This document shows positions 32,050 to 40,877 of a stretch of 64,000 nt of DNA, in pieces. Under the pieces are notes generated by a model. The model searched no databases, was not told where the DNA came from, and worked only from the letters and a program-made list of their open reading frames with translations. Each line of letters starts with the position of its first letter. Position 1 is the stretch's first letter. The position numbers and the translations under genes are program-made. The DNA comes from Subdoligranulum sp. (GTDB lineage: Bacteria > Bacillota > Clostridia > Oscillospirales > Ruminococcaceae), in assembly GCA_004555405.1 (NCBI GenBank), contig SFIE01000002.1:1-64000 (forward strand). The letters run 5' to 3'.

Positions 32050-33861
32050 TTACATTTTTTCAGGAACGGTGATCTTGAACATGGTCAGCACGTTATAGAT
32101 CACAGCCTTCACGCCAAGGCACAGGGCCAAACGGGCCTGCAGGGTGGCGGGCTGCTCACCCAGCAGGCGGCAGGTGTTGTAGAACTTGTGGAAGGCGGCG
32201 GCCAGCGCGGTGACATAGTGGTTGATGCGCGCGGGGTCGTATTTCTGGGCCGAAAGCACGATCTCGGCGGGGAAAGCCTCCAGCATGCGGATCAGCTCCA
32301 GCTCGGCGGGTTCGGCAAAGGTGTATTGGCCGTGCCAGCTTTCCTCGCCGCCGTACACAACGCCCTCGCTTTCCAGCTTTTTCAGAATGCTGCAAATGCG
32401 GGCGTGGGCGTACTGCACATAATACACAGGGTTGTCATTGTCCTGCTTGATGGCAAGGTCAAGGTCAAAATCCATGGCGCTGCCGGCCTGCTGCTCGTTA
32501 AACAGGAAACGCGCGCTGTCAATGGGCACCATATCCAGCAGATCGGTCAGGCTGATGGCCTTGCCGCTGCGCTTGCTCATGCGCACGGGCTGGCCGTCCT
32601 TCATCAGGTTCACCAGCTGCATCAGCACCACATCCAGCTGCTCGCCGTTCAGGCCAATGGCATCCATAGCGCCCTTCATGCGGGCCACATGGCCGTGATG
32701 GTCAGCGCCCCAAATGTCAATGGCTTTGTCAAAGCCGCGCACGGCCAGCTTGTTGTAGTGATAGGCAATGTCGGCGGCAAAATAGGTGGGAATGCCGTTG
32801 CCGCGCACCAGCACTTCGTCCTTAGCCTCTTCCTCGCTGCCGTCGTCGGTCTTTTTCTTATTCACGGTGCCGTATTTGGCGGCATACTGGGCGCTGCGAT
32901 ACATCACCGCACCGTCCTCGGCCTTGTAGCAGGCACCGCTGGCCAGCAGCTTGTCCACCACGGCCTGCACAGCGCCGCTGGCGTGCAGAGTGCTTTCTTT
33001 AAACCATGTGTCGTAAGAAATGCGGTATTTGCCAAGGTCTTTTTCCATGTTGGCAATGTTGATGGGCAAAGCAAAGTTTACAAGGGCCTCTTTCAGCTGG
33101 GCAAAGGCCTCGCTCTCGTACAATGCATCACCCGAAAGGGCGCGGCAGGCTTCCACCAGCGGGGCGGCCTGGGCCTCGTGTGCTTCACCGAAGGCCACGG
33201 CGCGCTCCATGATATCTGCGCCCTGATAGCATTCCTCGGGCAGGGGATAGCCCTGCTCGCCCAGGCACTTCTGCAGATAGCGCACGGCCAGGCTTTTGCC
33301 GAATTTCTGGATCTGGTTGCCGGCATCGTTCAGGTAGAACTCACGGGTCACCTGATAGCCCGCCCAGTCCAGCACGGCGGCCAGACAGTCACCCAAGGCG
33401 CCGCCGCGGGCGTTGCCCATGTGCATGGGGCCCGTGGGGTTGGCGCTCACGAATTCCACATTGTATTTCTGGCCGTTGCCGTAGTTGGTGCGGCCGTATT
33501 CGGGGTTGGTGGCGGCGGCCAGCACCACGGTGCTCAGCCAGTCAGCGCCGGTGTACAGGTTGATAAAGCCGGGGCCTGCCACCTCGGCACGGTCCCAGCA
33601 GGTGCCCTGCAGGCTGGGCAGGTGTGCCAGAATGGCCTCGGCAATCATTTTGGGGGCCTTGTGCCATGCGCGGGCACCGGCCATGGCCATGTTGCTGGCC
33701 ACATCGCCGTTTTTGCGGTCGGCCGGGATCTCGGTGATAAAGGCGGGCAGCTCGGCCTGGGGCAAAGAACCGTCAGCCATGGCGGCGTTGGCAGCCTGCG
33801 TGAGAAGCTCGCGGGCCTGTGCCAGCAAAAAGGCGCGGGGGTTAAAGTTTTCGTAGTTCAT
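32050..33861 (-). CDS. argS: Arginine--tRNA ligase
   Basis: A 603-residue class I aminoacyl-tRNA synthetase that charges tRNA-Arg. The N-terminal Arg-tRNA additional domain covers about residues 1-115. The HIGH-type motif appears as HMGN at 147-150, the KMSKS-type loop as 'RMSKRSGKA' around residue 430, and the C-terminal DALR anticodon-binding domain includes 'YVQYAHARICSIL'. An insertion of basic and acidic residues ('VNKKKTDDGSEEEAKDE') is somewhat lineage specific. ATG 33861 has AAGGAT about 12 bases upstream. It follows DUF1934 and murI in the same direction, likely one operon. No T-box was seen. Confidence 0.96.
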   Translation of the reverse strand: MNYENFNPRAFLLAQARELLTQAANAAMADGSLPQAELPAFITEIPADRKNGDVASNMAMAGARAWHKAPKMIAEAILAHLPSLQGTCWDRAEVAGPGFINLYTGADWLSTVVLAAATNPEYGRTNYGNGQKYNVEFVSANPTGPMHMGNARGGALGDCLAAVLDWAGYQVTREFYLNDAGNQIQKFGKSLAVRYLQKCLGEQGYPLPEECYQGADIMERAVAFGEAHEAQAAPLVEACRALSGDALYESEAFAQLKEALVNFALPINIANMEKDLGKYRISYDTWFKESTLHASGAVQAVVDKLLASGACYKAEDGAVMYRSAQYAAKYGTVNKKKTDDGSEEEAKDEVLVRGNGIPTYFAADIAYHYNKLAVRGFDKAIDIWGADHHGHVARMKGAMDAIGLNGEQLDVVLMQLVNLMKDGQPVRMSKRSGKAISLTDLLDMVPIDSARFLFNEQQAGSAMDFDLDLAIKQDNDNPVYYVQYAHARICSILKKLESEGVVYGGEESWHGQYTFAEPAELELIRMLEAFPAEIVLSAQKYDPARINHYVTALAAAFHKFYNTCRLLGEQPATLQARLALCLGVKAVIYNVLTMFKITVPEKM

Positions 33862-33886
33862 ATCTCGTTGATCCTTTCAGAATGAT

Positions 33887-33920
33887 GGCAATACCGCACA
33901 AGGATATGTGCCGATATGGC
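33887..33920. repeat. Possible decayed fragment of the MITE-like repeat (D)
   Basis: GGCAATACCGCA followed by GTGCCGATA reproduces two blocks of the family terminus in the correct order and near the right spacing. The bases between have diverged. It could be chance. Confidence 0.35.
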
Positions 33921-33928
33921 AAAAATGG

Positions 33929-34393
33929 TTATGATCGGCAGGAATCGGCCAGCCGCACCCGCAGGCGCACGCAGTTGCGGCTCAGCAGCTGGGCGTCGGT
34001 GTCCAGCGTGTAGGAAAAGCTGGCCTCGCCGCCCTCGTCGGTCAGGTTATGCTCGATCTCATCGGCGGCCACGCCCAGGGTCATGGCGCCCACGCCGGTT
34101 TCGTAGTGGCAGATGTGGCGGGTGCCCTTTTCGATCACAAGCTGGCTTTGGGCCGGGCCGAAGCGCAGCATGGTCACACAGCGGGAATCCCCGGCGATCT
34201 TCACTGTGGTGGTGCAGCCCTTGTAGCCGGTGGCTTCGCTTTCGTGGTAGGTGATAAAAAAGTTTTCGCCCTTGCGTGTAAAATAACCGCGGGTGATCAG
34301 CTCGATGGTATCGCAGGAATCTTCGTTGACCTGGGGATTGCCGGATTCCACCCGGCCGTTGATCGTGATAATGCAATTTTCCGGCAGCGCCAT
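33929..34393 (-). CDS. DUF1934 domain-containing protein (YwiB-like)
   Basis: A 154-residue protein matching DUF1934, a small beta-barrel, calycin-like family of unknown function found in Firmicutes and usually encoded beside argS. The start 'ENCIITINGRVESGNPQ', the central 'TYHESEATGYKGCTTTVKI' and 'FGPAQSQLVIEKGTRH' are characteristic. ATG 34393 has AAAGGAG eight bases upstream. It lies 31 bases after murI and 67 before argS, so one operon is likely. The conserved neighbourhood suggests a translation or wall-related role, but this is not established. Confidence 0.9.
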   Translation of the reverse strand: MALPENCIITINGRVESGNPQVNEDSCDTIELITRGYFTRKGENFFITYHESEATGYKGCTTTVKIAGDSRCVTMLRFGPAQSQLVIEKGTRHICHYETGVGAMTLGVAADEIEHNLTDEGGEASFSYTLDTDAQLLSRNCVRLRVRLADSCRS

Positions 34394-34424
34394 AGGCACA
34401 GCTCCTTTCCTGATAAATTCAGCC

Positions 34425-35243
34425 TCAGTAGGTTTCAATGGCAACACGCTCCACCTTGCCGCCCGCATACTGGCCCAAAAACAGGTCAGCCGAGGCGGAA
34501 AAAGCCTCCACGGTGTCGCTCACATAAAACTCGGCGCTGCCCTGCTCTTTGGCAGGGTCGGCCAGCAATTCCAGCGCCTGCAGGGCCTCTTTCATGGCAA
34601 TGGCGGTCACCTTGCCGGGGTCGATCAGCGCCACCTCCGGCCCCATAAAGGCGCGGATCTGCTCGGTGAGCAGCGGGTAGTGGGTGCAGCCCAGGATCAG
34701 GGTGTCTACGCCTGCATCGCGAATGCCGCCAAGATATTTGGCCACGGCAAGGCGCGTGATCTCTTCGTCCATGCCCACCATGCCGTTTTCCACCAGCGGC
34801 ACAAACAGCGGGCAGGCCTGCTTGTGAATTTCAACGCCCGGCACCAGCTGGCGCAGCAGGCTGTCATAGCTGCCGCTGCGAATGGTGGCAGCCGTGCCGA
34901 TCACACCCACCTTGCGGTTGCGGGTGGCGGCTTCGGCGGCACGCACCGTGCTGCCCACCACGCCCGTATAGGGCACCGGCAGATTGGCCGCACGGTCCAG
35001 CGGGTAGGTGCTGCTCACGGTGCCGCAGGCAGCCATGATGAACTTTACATTTTTAGAAAGCAGAAAGTTGATATCCTGCTGGGCATATTGAATGATGGTT
35101 TCGGGGCTGCGTGAGCCGTAGGGAACGCGCCCGGTATCGCCGAAATACACGATGTCCTCATGGGGCAGGATCTTGCGCAGCTGCCGAACGCCGGTCAGCC
35201 CGCCAAGCCCGCTGTCAAAAACGCCGATGGGGCGGTTATCCAT
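34425..35243 (-). CDS. murI: Glutamate racemase
   Basis: A 272-residue enzyme making D-glutamate for peptidoglycan. The N-terminal 'GVFDSGLGGLT' is near residue 7. The two catalytic cysteines are Cys73 in AACGT and Cys186 in GCTHYP. The first motif usually reads ACNT; here Asn is replaced by Gly, an unusual feature given that this Asn lines the active site. ATG 35243 has AAGGAG ten bases before it. It leads the operon with DUF1934 and argS, and AT-rich promoter-like sequence precedes it. Confidence 0.94.
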   Translation of the reverse strand: MDNRPIGVFDSGLGGLTGVRQLRKILPHEDIVYFGDTGRVPYGSRSPETIIQYAQQDINFLLSKNVKFIMAACGTVSSTYPLDRAANLPVPYTGVVGSTVRAAEAATRNRKVGVIGTAATIRSGSYDSLLRQLVPGVEIHKQACPLFVPLVENGMVGMDEEITRLAVAKYLGGIRDAGVDTLILGCTHYPLLTEQIRAFMGPEVALIDPGKVTAIAMKEALQALELLADPAKEQGSAEFYVSDTVEAFSASADLFLGQYAGGKVERVAIETY

Positions 35244-35530
35244 GGAAAGACCATCTCCTTATATATAATATAGTATTTATATAGCTGCAGCCTATGGCCG
35301 CAAAGCGCATTTATCTTATCACAAAACAGCCGGTTGCGCCATACCTATTTTTATGAAACCCGCGGCGCTGCCATGAAAAAAACGAACTTCGGCCCGGAAA
35401 AGGGCGCACAAAAGGGCATAATATACTATTATAATATACCAGTATAGCATAAAGGGCGCGGTTTCAAAAGGGGAAGGCGCAAATTTGCAGAAAAAAGCCG
35501 AAAAAACCGAAAAAACCGGCAAAAAATCTC
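35244..35530. other. Divergent promoter gap between murI and rpmG
   Basis: It contains AT-rich TATAATATAGTAT-like sequence serving murI and a stretch of tandem short A-rich repeats (AAAACCG) before the rpmG promoter. No gene or RNA is supported. Confidence 0.5.
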
Positions 35531-35559
35531 TTGACACGCCAGCGCGGGCATGCTATTAT
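35531..35559 (+). promoter_or_regulatory. Promoter of the rpmG-secE-nusG operon
   Basis: A perfect TTGACA (35531-35536), a 17-base spacer and TATTAT (35554-35559) lie about 100 bases before rpmG. Confidence 0.82.
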
Positions 35560-35656
35560 AATAACACCTCTATTGCGGGGTCTATTTTTTTGTGCCCTTT
35601 TCTGGGGCGCGCCGCGATCGAGGGAGGCTAAAAAAACCAAACGGAGGTGCCGAACT

Positions 35657-35806
35657 ATGCGAGTGAAAATCACCCTTGCCTGCACTGAGTGCAAACAGCG
35701 CAACTACAACACCATGAAGAACAAGAAAAATTCCCCTGACCGTCTTGAGATGAAGAAGTATTGCCGTTTCTGCAAGAAGCATACTGTCCATCGCGAGTCC
35801 AAGTAA
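35657..35806 (+). CDS. rpmG: 50S ribosomal protein L33
   Basis: A 49-residue ribosomal protein of the large subunit. It is the zinc-binding form, with two CxxC knuckles, CTEC (residues 9-12) and CRFC (residues 36-39), implying the zinc-replete paralogue. ATG 35657 has GGAGG nine bases upstream. It leads the conserved cluster rpmG-secE-nusG-rplK-rplA. Confidence 0.95.
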   Translation: MRVKITLACTECKQRNYNTMKNKKNSPDRLEMKKYCRFCKKHTVHRESK

Positions 35807-35822
35807 GGAAAGGCGGAGGAAA

Positions 35823-36056
35823 ATGGCTGATAAAAAAGTTGAGGCCAAAAAGGGCTCCGGCAAGAAGAGCTGGTTCAGCCGTGTAAAGCAGTATTGGAAA
35901 GATACCGCAGCCGAGCTGAAAAAGGTCGTCTGGCCCACCAAGGAGCAGACCCGCAACAACACCGTAGTGGTAATTGCGGTCGTTATCATCGCTGCCATTT
36001 TTATGATCGCTGTCGATGCGATCTTCGGCGGCATCATCGGCCTGCTGGTAGGCTGA
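35823..36056 (+). CDS. secE: Preprotein translocase subunit SecE
   Basis: A 77-residue single-span membrane protein that clamps SecY in the Sec channel. A lysine-rich N-terminus is followed by the amphipathic 'DTAAELKKVVWPTKEQT' helix typical of SecE, then one transmembrane helix (residues about 48-70). It begins 16 bases after rpmG and leads into nusG. Confidence 0.96.
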   Translation: MADKKVEAKKGSGKKSWFSRVKQYWKDTAAELKKVVWPTKEQTRNNTVVVIAVVIIAAIFMIAVDAIFGGIIGLLVG

Positions 36057-36078
36057 AAACAAAACGGAGGATCATTCA

Positions 36079-36618
36079 ATGGCTGATCAGGCTTTGTGGT
36101 ATGTCGCTCATACCTTTTCCGGCCATGAGAACAAGGTCGCACAAGATCTGCGGACCATGGTCGAAAATCGCCACCTGCAGGATCTGATTTGTGATGTCAG
36201 GGTCCCCGTGGAGATCACCACTGAGGATGTGCTGGATAAAAACGGCAACAAGATCGGTGAAAAAGAAGTTCAGAGCAAGCTCTATCCCAGCTATGTGTTC
36301 GTGAAAATGGTCATGAACGACGAAACCTGGTATATTGTGCGCAACACCCGCGGCTGCACCGGCTTTGTAGGCCCCGGAAGCAAACCGGAGCCCCTGAGCG
36401 AAGCTGAGGTGGAGAGAATGGGCGTGGAAGTGCACACCGAAACCAAGGTAGACTTTGCTGTGGGCGACAATGTAGAGATCGTGGCAGGCCCACTGGAAGG
36501 CTTTGTGGGCCTTGTGAAGGAGATCGACACCAAAACCCGCAAGGTGAAGGTGGAAGTTTCCATGTTTGGCCGCGATACTTCTGCAGAACTGGACCTGGCA
36601 CAGGTCAAAACTCTTTAA
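36079..36618 (+). CDS. nusG: Transcription termination/antitermination protein NusG
   Basis: A 179-residue elongation factor that binds RNA polymerase. The NGN domain has 'WYVAHTFSGHENKVAQDL' near the start, 'LYPSYVFVKM' near residue 66 and 'RNTRGCTGFVG' near 91. The C-terminal KOW domain includes 'GDNVEIVAGPLEGFVG'. It lies 22 bases after secE in the usual bacterial order. Confidence 0.97.
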   Translation: MADQALWYVAHTFSGHENKVAQDLRTMVENRHLQDLICDVRVPVEITTEDVLDKNGNKIGEKEVQSKLYPSYVFVKMVMNDETWYIVRNTRGCTGFVGPGSKPEPLSEAEVERMGVEVHTETKVDFAVGDNVEIVAGPLEGFVGLVKEIDTKTRKVKVEVSMFGRDTSAELDLAQVKTL

Positions 36619-36758
36619 TGGCAGCCGCCGTTAAAGAAACAGGCATTTATTTCCGGTAAAAACCGCATGCGGTTTTTATAGAGCGCGCGAAGGTCGCACG
36701 CTCGTGGGAGGGCTGCACCGCAGCCCGCAACTTACCACAATTTTGGAGGTGCAATACA
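36619..36758 (+). promoter_or_regulatory. rplK leader with hairpins
   Basis: AAAAACCGCATGCGGTTTTT (36658-36677) is a perfect palindrome, and GGGCTGCACCGCAGCCC (36718 region) forms a second hairpin before the rplK ribosome binding site GGAGG. It may be an attenuator or the L1-binding autoregulatory leader that usually precedes rplK-rplA; the L1 site itself was not proven. Confidence 0.45.
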
Positions 36759-37184
36759 ATGGCACAGAAAGTTACTGGCTACATTAAACTGCAAATTCCC
36801 GCCGGCAAAGCAACTCCGGCTCCCCCTGTTGGTCCCGCTCTGGGCCAGAAGGGCGTAAACATTGTTGCATTCACCAAGGAGTTCAACGCTCGTACTCAGA
36901 ATCAGATGGGCATGATCATTCCCGTTGTGATCACTGTGTATGCTGACCGCTCCTTCAGCTTCGTCACCAAAACTCCTCCCGCTCCTGTTCTGATCAAGAA
37001 GGCTGCCGGCATCGAAACCGCTTCCGGCACCCCCAACAAGAAAAAGGTTGCTTCTATCACCAAGGCACAGGTTGAGGAAATCGCCAAGACCAAGATGCCT
37101 GACCTGAACGCCGCCAGCCTGGAGGCTGCCTGCAGCATGATCGCAGGCACCGCTCGCAGCATGGGCGTTACCGTCGAAGGCTGA
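36759..37184 (+). CDS. rplK: 50S ribosomal protein L11
   Basis: A 141-residue protein of the GTPase-associated centre. The N-terminal proline-rich hinge '[20 protein letters not shown]' and the C-terminal rRNA-binding domain ending in '[14 protein letters not shown]' are typical. GGAGG lies about nine bases before ATG 36759. It is followed 21 bases later by rplA. Confidence 0.97.
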   Translation: MAQKVTGYIKLQIPAGKATPAPPVGPALGQKGVNIVAFTKEFNARTQNQMGMIIPVVITVYADRSFSFVTKTPPAPVLIKKAAGIETASGTPNKKKVASITKAQVEEIAKTKMPDLNAASLEAACSMIAGTARSMGVTVEG

Positions 37185-37205
37185 GCCAAGGAGGATTAAA
37201 GAGTT

Positions 37206-37898
37206 ATGAAACACGGCAAACAGTATGTGGAAAGCGCTAAGCTCGTTGACCGCACCAAAGCATATGATATGAACGAGGCTCTGGCCGTTTGCTGCCAGAC
37301 CGCTAAGGCAAAGTTCGACGAGACCGTTGAGCTGCACGTTCGCCTGGGCGTTGACAGCCGCCATGCAGACCAGCAGGTTCGCGGCGCTGTTATCCTGCCC
37401 AACGGCACCGGTAAGAACGTTCGCGTTGTTGCAATCTGCAAGGGCGAGGCTGCCAAGGCTGCCGAGGCTGCAGGCGCACAGGAAGTGGGCGATACCGATC
37501 TGATCGCAAAGATCGCTGGCGGCTACATGGACTTTGACGTTCTGGTAACCACCCCCGACATGATGGGTCAGGTTGGCCGTCTGGGTAAGGTTCTGGGCCC
37601 CCGCGGCTTGATGCCCAACCCCAAGGCCGGCACCGTTACCCCCAACATCGGTCAGGCTGTTACCGATGCTAAGGCCGGTAAGATCGAGTACCGTCTGGAC
37701 AAGCAGAACATCATCCATGTTCCCGTGGGCAAGGTTTCCTTTGGCCCCGAGAAGCTGGCTGTCAACCTGAACACCGTGATGGAGGCTATTGCCAAGGCAA
37801 AGCCCGCTGCAGCAAAGGGCACTTACTTCAAGAGCGCTTCTATTGCTACCACCATGGGCCCTGGCATCAAGTTCAGCACCCAGAAGTACGGCGTGTAA
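37206..37898 (+). CDS. rplA: 50S ribosomal protein L1
   Basis: A 230-residue protein of the mobile L1 stalk, which also represses translation of its own operon in many bacteria. The signature '[20 protein letters not shown]' (around residues 119-138) and '[15 protein letters not shown]' near 60 are clear. AAGGAGG precedes ATG 37206. A GC hairpin lies just after the stop. Confidence 0.97.
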   Translation: MKHGKQYVESAKLVDRTKAYDMNEALAVCCQTAKAKFDETVELHVRLGVDSRHADQQVRGAVILPNGTGKNVRVVAICKGEAAKAAEAAGAQEVGDTDLIAKIAGGYMDFDVLVTTPDMMGQVGRLGKVLGPRGLMPNPKAGTVTPNIGQAVTDAKAGKIEYRLDKQNIIHVPVGKVSFGPEKLAVNLNTVMEAIAKAKPAAAKGTYFKSASIATTMGPGIKFSTQKYGV

Positions 37899-37918
37899 TT
37901 TTTTACCTTGTACTTGGC

Positions 37919-37949
37919 AGGCCGCACACAAAAAACTGTGTGCGGCCCC
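37919..37949 (+). terminator. Hairpin after rplA
   Basis: GGCCGCACACA and TGTGTGCGGCC form an 11-bp stem. There is little of a T-run after it, so it is a weak terminator or a processing and stability structure. Confidence 0.5.
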
Positions 37950-37959
37950 TTAAAAAAGC

Positions 37960-37989
37960 TTGACAACACCCGCTTGTTTGCGGTATAAT
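37960..37989 (+). promoter_or_regulatory. Promoter of the rplJL operon
   Basis: A perfect TTGACA (37960-37965) and a perfect TATAAT (37984-37989) are separated by 18 bases. Confidence 0.88.
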
Positions 37990-37995
37990 ATCTAT

Positions 37996-38115
37996 GCTGT
38001 TTTTAAGACAGCAGGTGCATTACGCATAAAGGGTTCGCCCACCTGCCGAGAAACGAGCGCTTGTAATAGCTTTACAAAGCTCTCTGCTCGGTGTATGGGC
38101 AGAGAGCTTTTTTGT
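37996..38115 (+). promoter_or_regulatory. L10 leader with terminal attenuator
   Basis: The transcript start region before rplJ folds into stems including AGCAGGTG/CACCTGC and ends in AAGCTCTCTGC...GCAGAGAGCTT followed by TTTTTT (38076-38114). This matches the position and design of the ribosomal protein L10 leader, where L10(L12)4 binds mRNA and promotes termination. Confidence 0.7.
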
Positions 38116-38156
38116 AAGATGTTAGATAATTCTGTGCGAAACGAGGTGAAACTAAA

Positions 38157-38669
38157 ATGCCCAGTGAAAAGATTTTGACCGAAAAGCAGGCTTTGGTTGC
38201 TGCTCTGAACGAAAAAATGGTTGGCGCTTGCGCCGGCGTTGTGGTGAGCTTTAAGGGTATCACCGTAGAGGCTGACACCAAGCTGCGTAAGGAACTGCGT
38301 GAGGCTGGCGTGGAGTATGCTGTTGTTAAGAACACCATGCTGCGTCTGGCTGTTAAGGGCACTTCTCTGGAGAGCCTGGCTGAGAGCTTTAAGGGCGATA
38401 CCGCCATTGCTATCTCGAAGGAAGATCCCATTGCTGCTGCCCGCATTCTGAACAAGTTTGCAGAGGCCGATAAGTCTAAGAGCTTTACCATCAAGGGCGG
38501 TTACATGGACGGTAATGTCATGTCCGCTGCTGAGGTTTGCGAAATCGCTAAGCTGCCCGATCTCAAGGGTATGCTGTCCATGTTTGCAGGTGCTCTTACC
38601 AGCACTCTGTCCGGCATGGCTGTTGCAATGCAGGCTTATGTGGATAAGCAGGAGAGTGAGGCTGCCTGA
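38157..38669 (+). CDS. rplJ: 50S ribosomal protein L10
   Basis: A 170-residue stalk base protein that binds 23S rRNA and anchors L7/L12 dimers through its C-terminal helix. The N-terminal 'ILTEKQALVAALNEK' and 'EYAVVKNTMLRLA' near residue 56 are family typical. ATG 38157 has GAGG upstream. It lies behind a leader with an attenuator and before rplL. Confidence 0.96.
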   Translation: MPSEKILTEKQALVAALNEKMVGACAGVVVSFKGITVEADTKLRKELREAGVEYAVVKNTMLRLAVKGTSLESLAESFKGDTAIAISKEDPIAAARILNKFAEADKSKSFTIKGGYMDGNVMSAAEVCEIAKLPDLKGMLSMFAGALTSTLSGMAVAMQAYVDKQESEAA

Positions 38670-38745
38670 TTTGGCTGCCTGACCGCTGCAAGTAAATTTT
38701 AATTTTTGAAACTACACTATATTATTTAAATTGGAGGGTAATACC

Positions 38746-39120
38746 ATGGCTTCTGAAAAGATCACTGCCATTATCGACGAAGTTAAGGCTCTGTCCGTTC
38801 TGGAACTGAAAGAGCTGATCGATGCATACTGCGAGGAGTTCGGCGTTTCCGCTGTTGCTGCTGCTCCCGCTGCTGCCGCTGGCGCTGCTGCTCCCGCTGC
38901 AGAAGAGAAGACCGAGTTCAATGTTGTGCTGGCTGAAGTTGGCGGCAACAAGATGGGCGTTATCAAGGCCGTTAAGGAGATCACCGGCGCTTCCCTGATG
39001 GAGGCTAAGAAGCTGGTTGAGACTGCTAACGCTGTCATCAAGGAGAACGCTTCTAAGGCTGACGCTGAGGACATCCAGAAGAAGCTGGGCGATCTGGGCG
39101 CTAAGGTTGAGCTGAAGTAA
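38746..39120 (+). CDS. rplL: 50S ribosomal protein L7/L12
   Basis: A 124-residue stalk protein that recruits translation GTPases. An N-terminal dimerisation domain (residues 1-33), an Ala/Pro/Gly hinge (about 37-55) and the C-terminal factor-binding domain ('[20 protein letters not shown]' in parts) are all present. ATG 38746 is chosen because GGAGG is nine bases upstream; the in-frame codon at 38731 lies before that site. Confidence 0.97.
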   Translation: MASEKITAIIDEVKALSVLELKELIDAYCEEFGVSAVAAAPAAAAGAAAPAAEEKTEFNVVLAEVGGNKMGVIKAVKEITGASLMEAKKLVETANAVIKENASKADAEDIQKKLGDLGAKVELK

Positions 39121-39145
39121 GTTTTTCTGAAAACTGCTTTTTCAA

Positions 39146-39185
39146 AGGGCAGCTGCTTTCCGAAAGGAGGGCGGCTGCCTTTTTT
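39146..39185 (+). terminator. Terminator of rplJL
   Basis: GGCAGC and GCTGCC with adjoining pairs form a stem over a 12-base loop, followed by a T6 run. Confidence 0.82.
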
Positions 39186-39269
39186 GTTATGCCTTGCCAT
39201 AGGGGCATTTTGCCGTTATAATAAAAAAGAATCCGGTACAAAAACTGCAGTTGTAAAAAGGAATCGTTT

Positions 39270-40877
39270 ATGATTGGAAAATTCAAAAAGCTCCCCTTGG
39301 AAAAACAGCTGGTGTGGAGCTTTTTTCTGCTGGCCAGCTTTGTGATCGCCCTCACCATGACGATCAGCGTGTTTGTGGATATCCGCAGCGAGCGCCAGCA
39401 GATCGACAACACCATTGGCAACATTGCCGAGTATGTGGCATCGCTGGACAGCGTGGTGGATATGCTGGAAAAGGGCTACCCGGACCCGGATGTGCAGCAT
39501 CAGATGGACAGCCTGTGCGACGCCATGAAAAATGTGAATGTGCTGATGATCTGTGACCGCAACAAGCTGCGCTTTTACCACACCAAACGCCAGGATTGGG
39601 GCGACAGCTTTGTGGACGGCGAGGAAGCTGAGGCGCTGGCAGGGCAGGGCGTTTATATCACCAGGGGCCTTGGCACAAACGGCGAGCAGCGGCGCGCATT
39701 TTGCGCCATCAAAAACCAAAACGGCGAAACCCTTGGCTTTGTGATGACGGGCATTCTGAATTCCAACCTGATCAAACGCAGCTCAAGCACGGTGATGCTC
39801 TACTTGGCGCTGCTGCCCGCAGCCTTGCTGCTGGCCATGATGCTTTCGCGCATGATCGTGCGTTTTCTGCAAAACTCACTGCAGGGCCACAAGCCGAACG
39901 AGCTGCTGAATCTGTATCTTATGCAGGAGGAAATGCTCAACGCGCTGGCCGACGGCCTTGTTATCACGGATGCCGACGGGAAAATTTTGATTGCAAACCG
40001 TGTGGCGCAAAGCCTGTTTGAAAAAACACAACAGCAGTTGGAAGGCACCGACCTTGCAGCCCTTTTCCCGGCTTCCACCGCCGCACAGCCGCAAACCGCA
40101 GAGCACCGCAAAAACTATTCGGATATGCTGGGCACACACTCGGTCATGGTGACCGAAATGACCGTGATGCTGGAACAGGACCGCCCCGGTATGCTGAGCA
40201 TTTTCACGGATAAAACCGAAACCATGCGCCTTTCGGATGAGCTTTCCGGCACCAAAAACGTGCTGGATTCGCTGCGCTTTTTCAACCACGAATACATGAA
40301 TAAGCTGCACGTGATCCTGGGATATCTGCAGATCGGCGAAACCCAGCAGGCCATGGAATTTATTATGAACAGCAGTCTGGTTTCCAGCCAGTCGATCCGT
40401 GAGGCCGCTGCGCAGATCCGCGTGAGCAAGCTGTGTGCGCTGATCGTGGGCAAAATGATGCGCGCGGCAGAGCTGGGCATTCGCCTGACCGTACAGCCGG
40501 ACAGCATTTGCATGGAAAACGATCTTTTGCTGCCTGTGCAGGAATATGTGACCATTGTGGGCAACCTGCTGGAAAACGCCATAGAAGAGCTCTCACAGAA
40601 AAAAGATCCGCCGCGGGAGATCCACTTGGGCCTGTACTGCAGGCCGGACTGCAATGTGGTGCTGTGCGAGGATACCGGCCGCGGCATTGACCCGGCCATT
40701 CGGGACACCATCTTTATCAAGGGTGTTTCCAGCAAGGGCGAAAACCGGGGCATCGGCCTGTATGCCATTCACGAGCTGGTAGAGCGATACCACGGAACGA
40801 TCGAGATCGAAAGCGAAAAAAATGAGGGCACCGAGATCACCCTCACATTTACCCGCAGAGAGGAGAAAGAAGTATGA
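39270..40877 (+). CDS. Sensor histidine kinase, DcuS/CitA family
   Basis: A 535-residue membrane sensor of the citrate/C4-dicarboxylate family. A first helix (about 14-36), an extracellular PAS/Cache-like sensor (about 38-170), a second helix (about 172-194), a cytoplasmic PAS (about 218-325), the SPOB-type phosphoacceptor 'FFNHEYMNKLHVILGYL' with His340, and a HATPase domain ('NLLENAIEEL', 'EDTGRGI', 'GIGLYAI') follow in order. It overlaps the regulator gene by four bases (ATGA). Placement before gltS suggests it senses an amino or organic acid such as glutamate. Confidence 0.93.
   Translation: MIGKFKKLPLEKQLVWSFFLLASFVIALTMTISVFVDIRSERQQIDNTIGNIAEYVASLDSVVDMLEKGYPDPDVQHQMDSLCDAMKNVNVLMICDRNKLRFYHTKRQDWGDSFVDGEEAEALAGQGVYITRGLGTNGEQRRAFCAIKNQNGETLGFVMTGILNSNLIKRSSSTVMLYLALLPAALLLAMMLSRMIVRFLQNSLQGHKPNELLNLYLMQEEMLNALADGLVITDADGKILIANRVAQSLFEKTQQQLEGTDLAALFPASTAAQPQTAEHRKNYSDMLGTHSVMVTEMTVMLEQDRPGMLSIFTDKTETMRLSDELSGTKNVLDSLRFFNHEYMNKLHVILGYLQIGETQQAMEFIMNSSLVSSQSIREAAAQIRVSKLCALIVGKMMRAAELGIRLTVQPDSICMENDLLLPVQEYVTIVGNLLENAIEELSQKKDPPREIHLGLYCRPDCNVVLCEDTGRGIDPAIRDTIFIKGVSSKGENRGIGLYAIHELVERYHGTIEIESEKNEGTEITLTFTRREEKEV

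Noticed and set aside
33862..33928. T-box leader for argS
   Set aside because: The gap is only 67 bases, with no specifier stem or T-box sequence.
36658..36677. The AAAAACCGCATGCGGTTTTT palindrome as a mobile repeat
   Set aside because: Seen only once here; more likely a leader hairpin of rplK.
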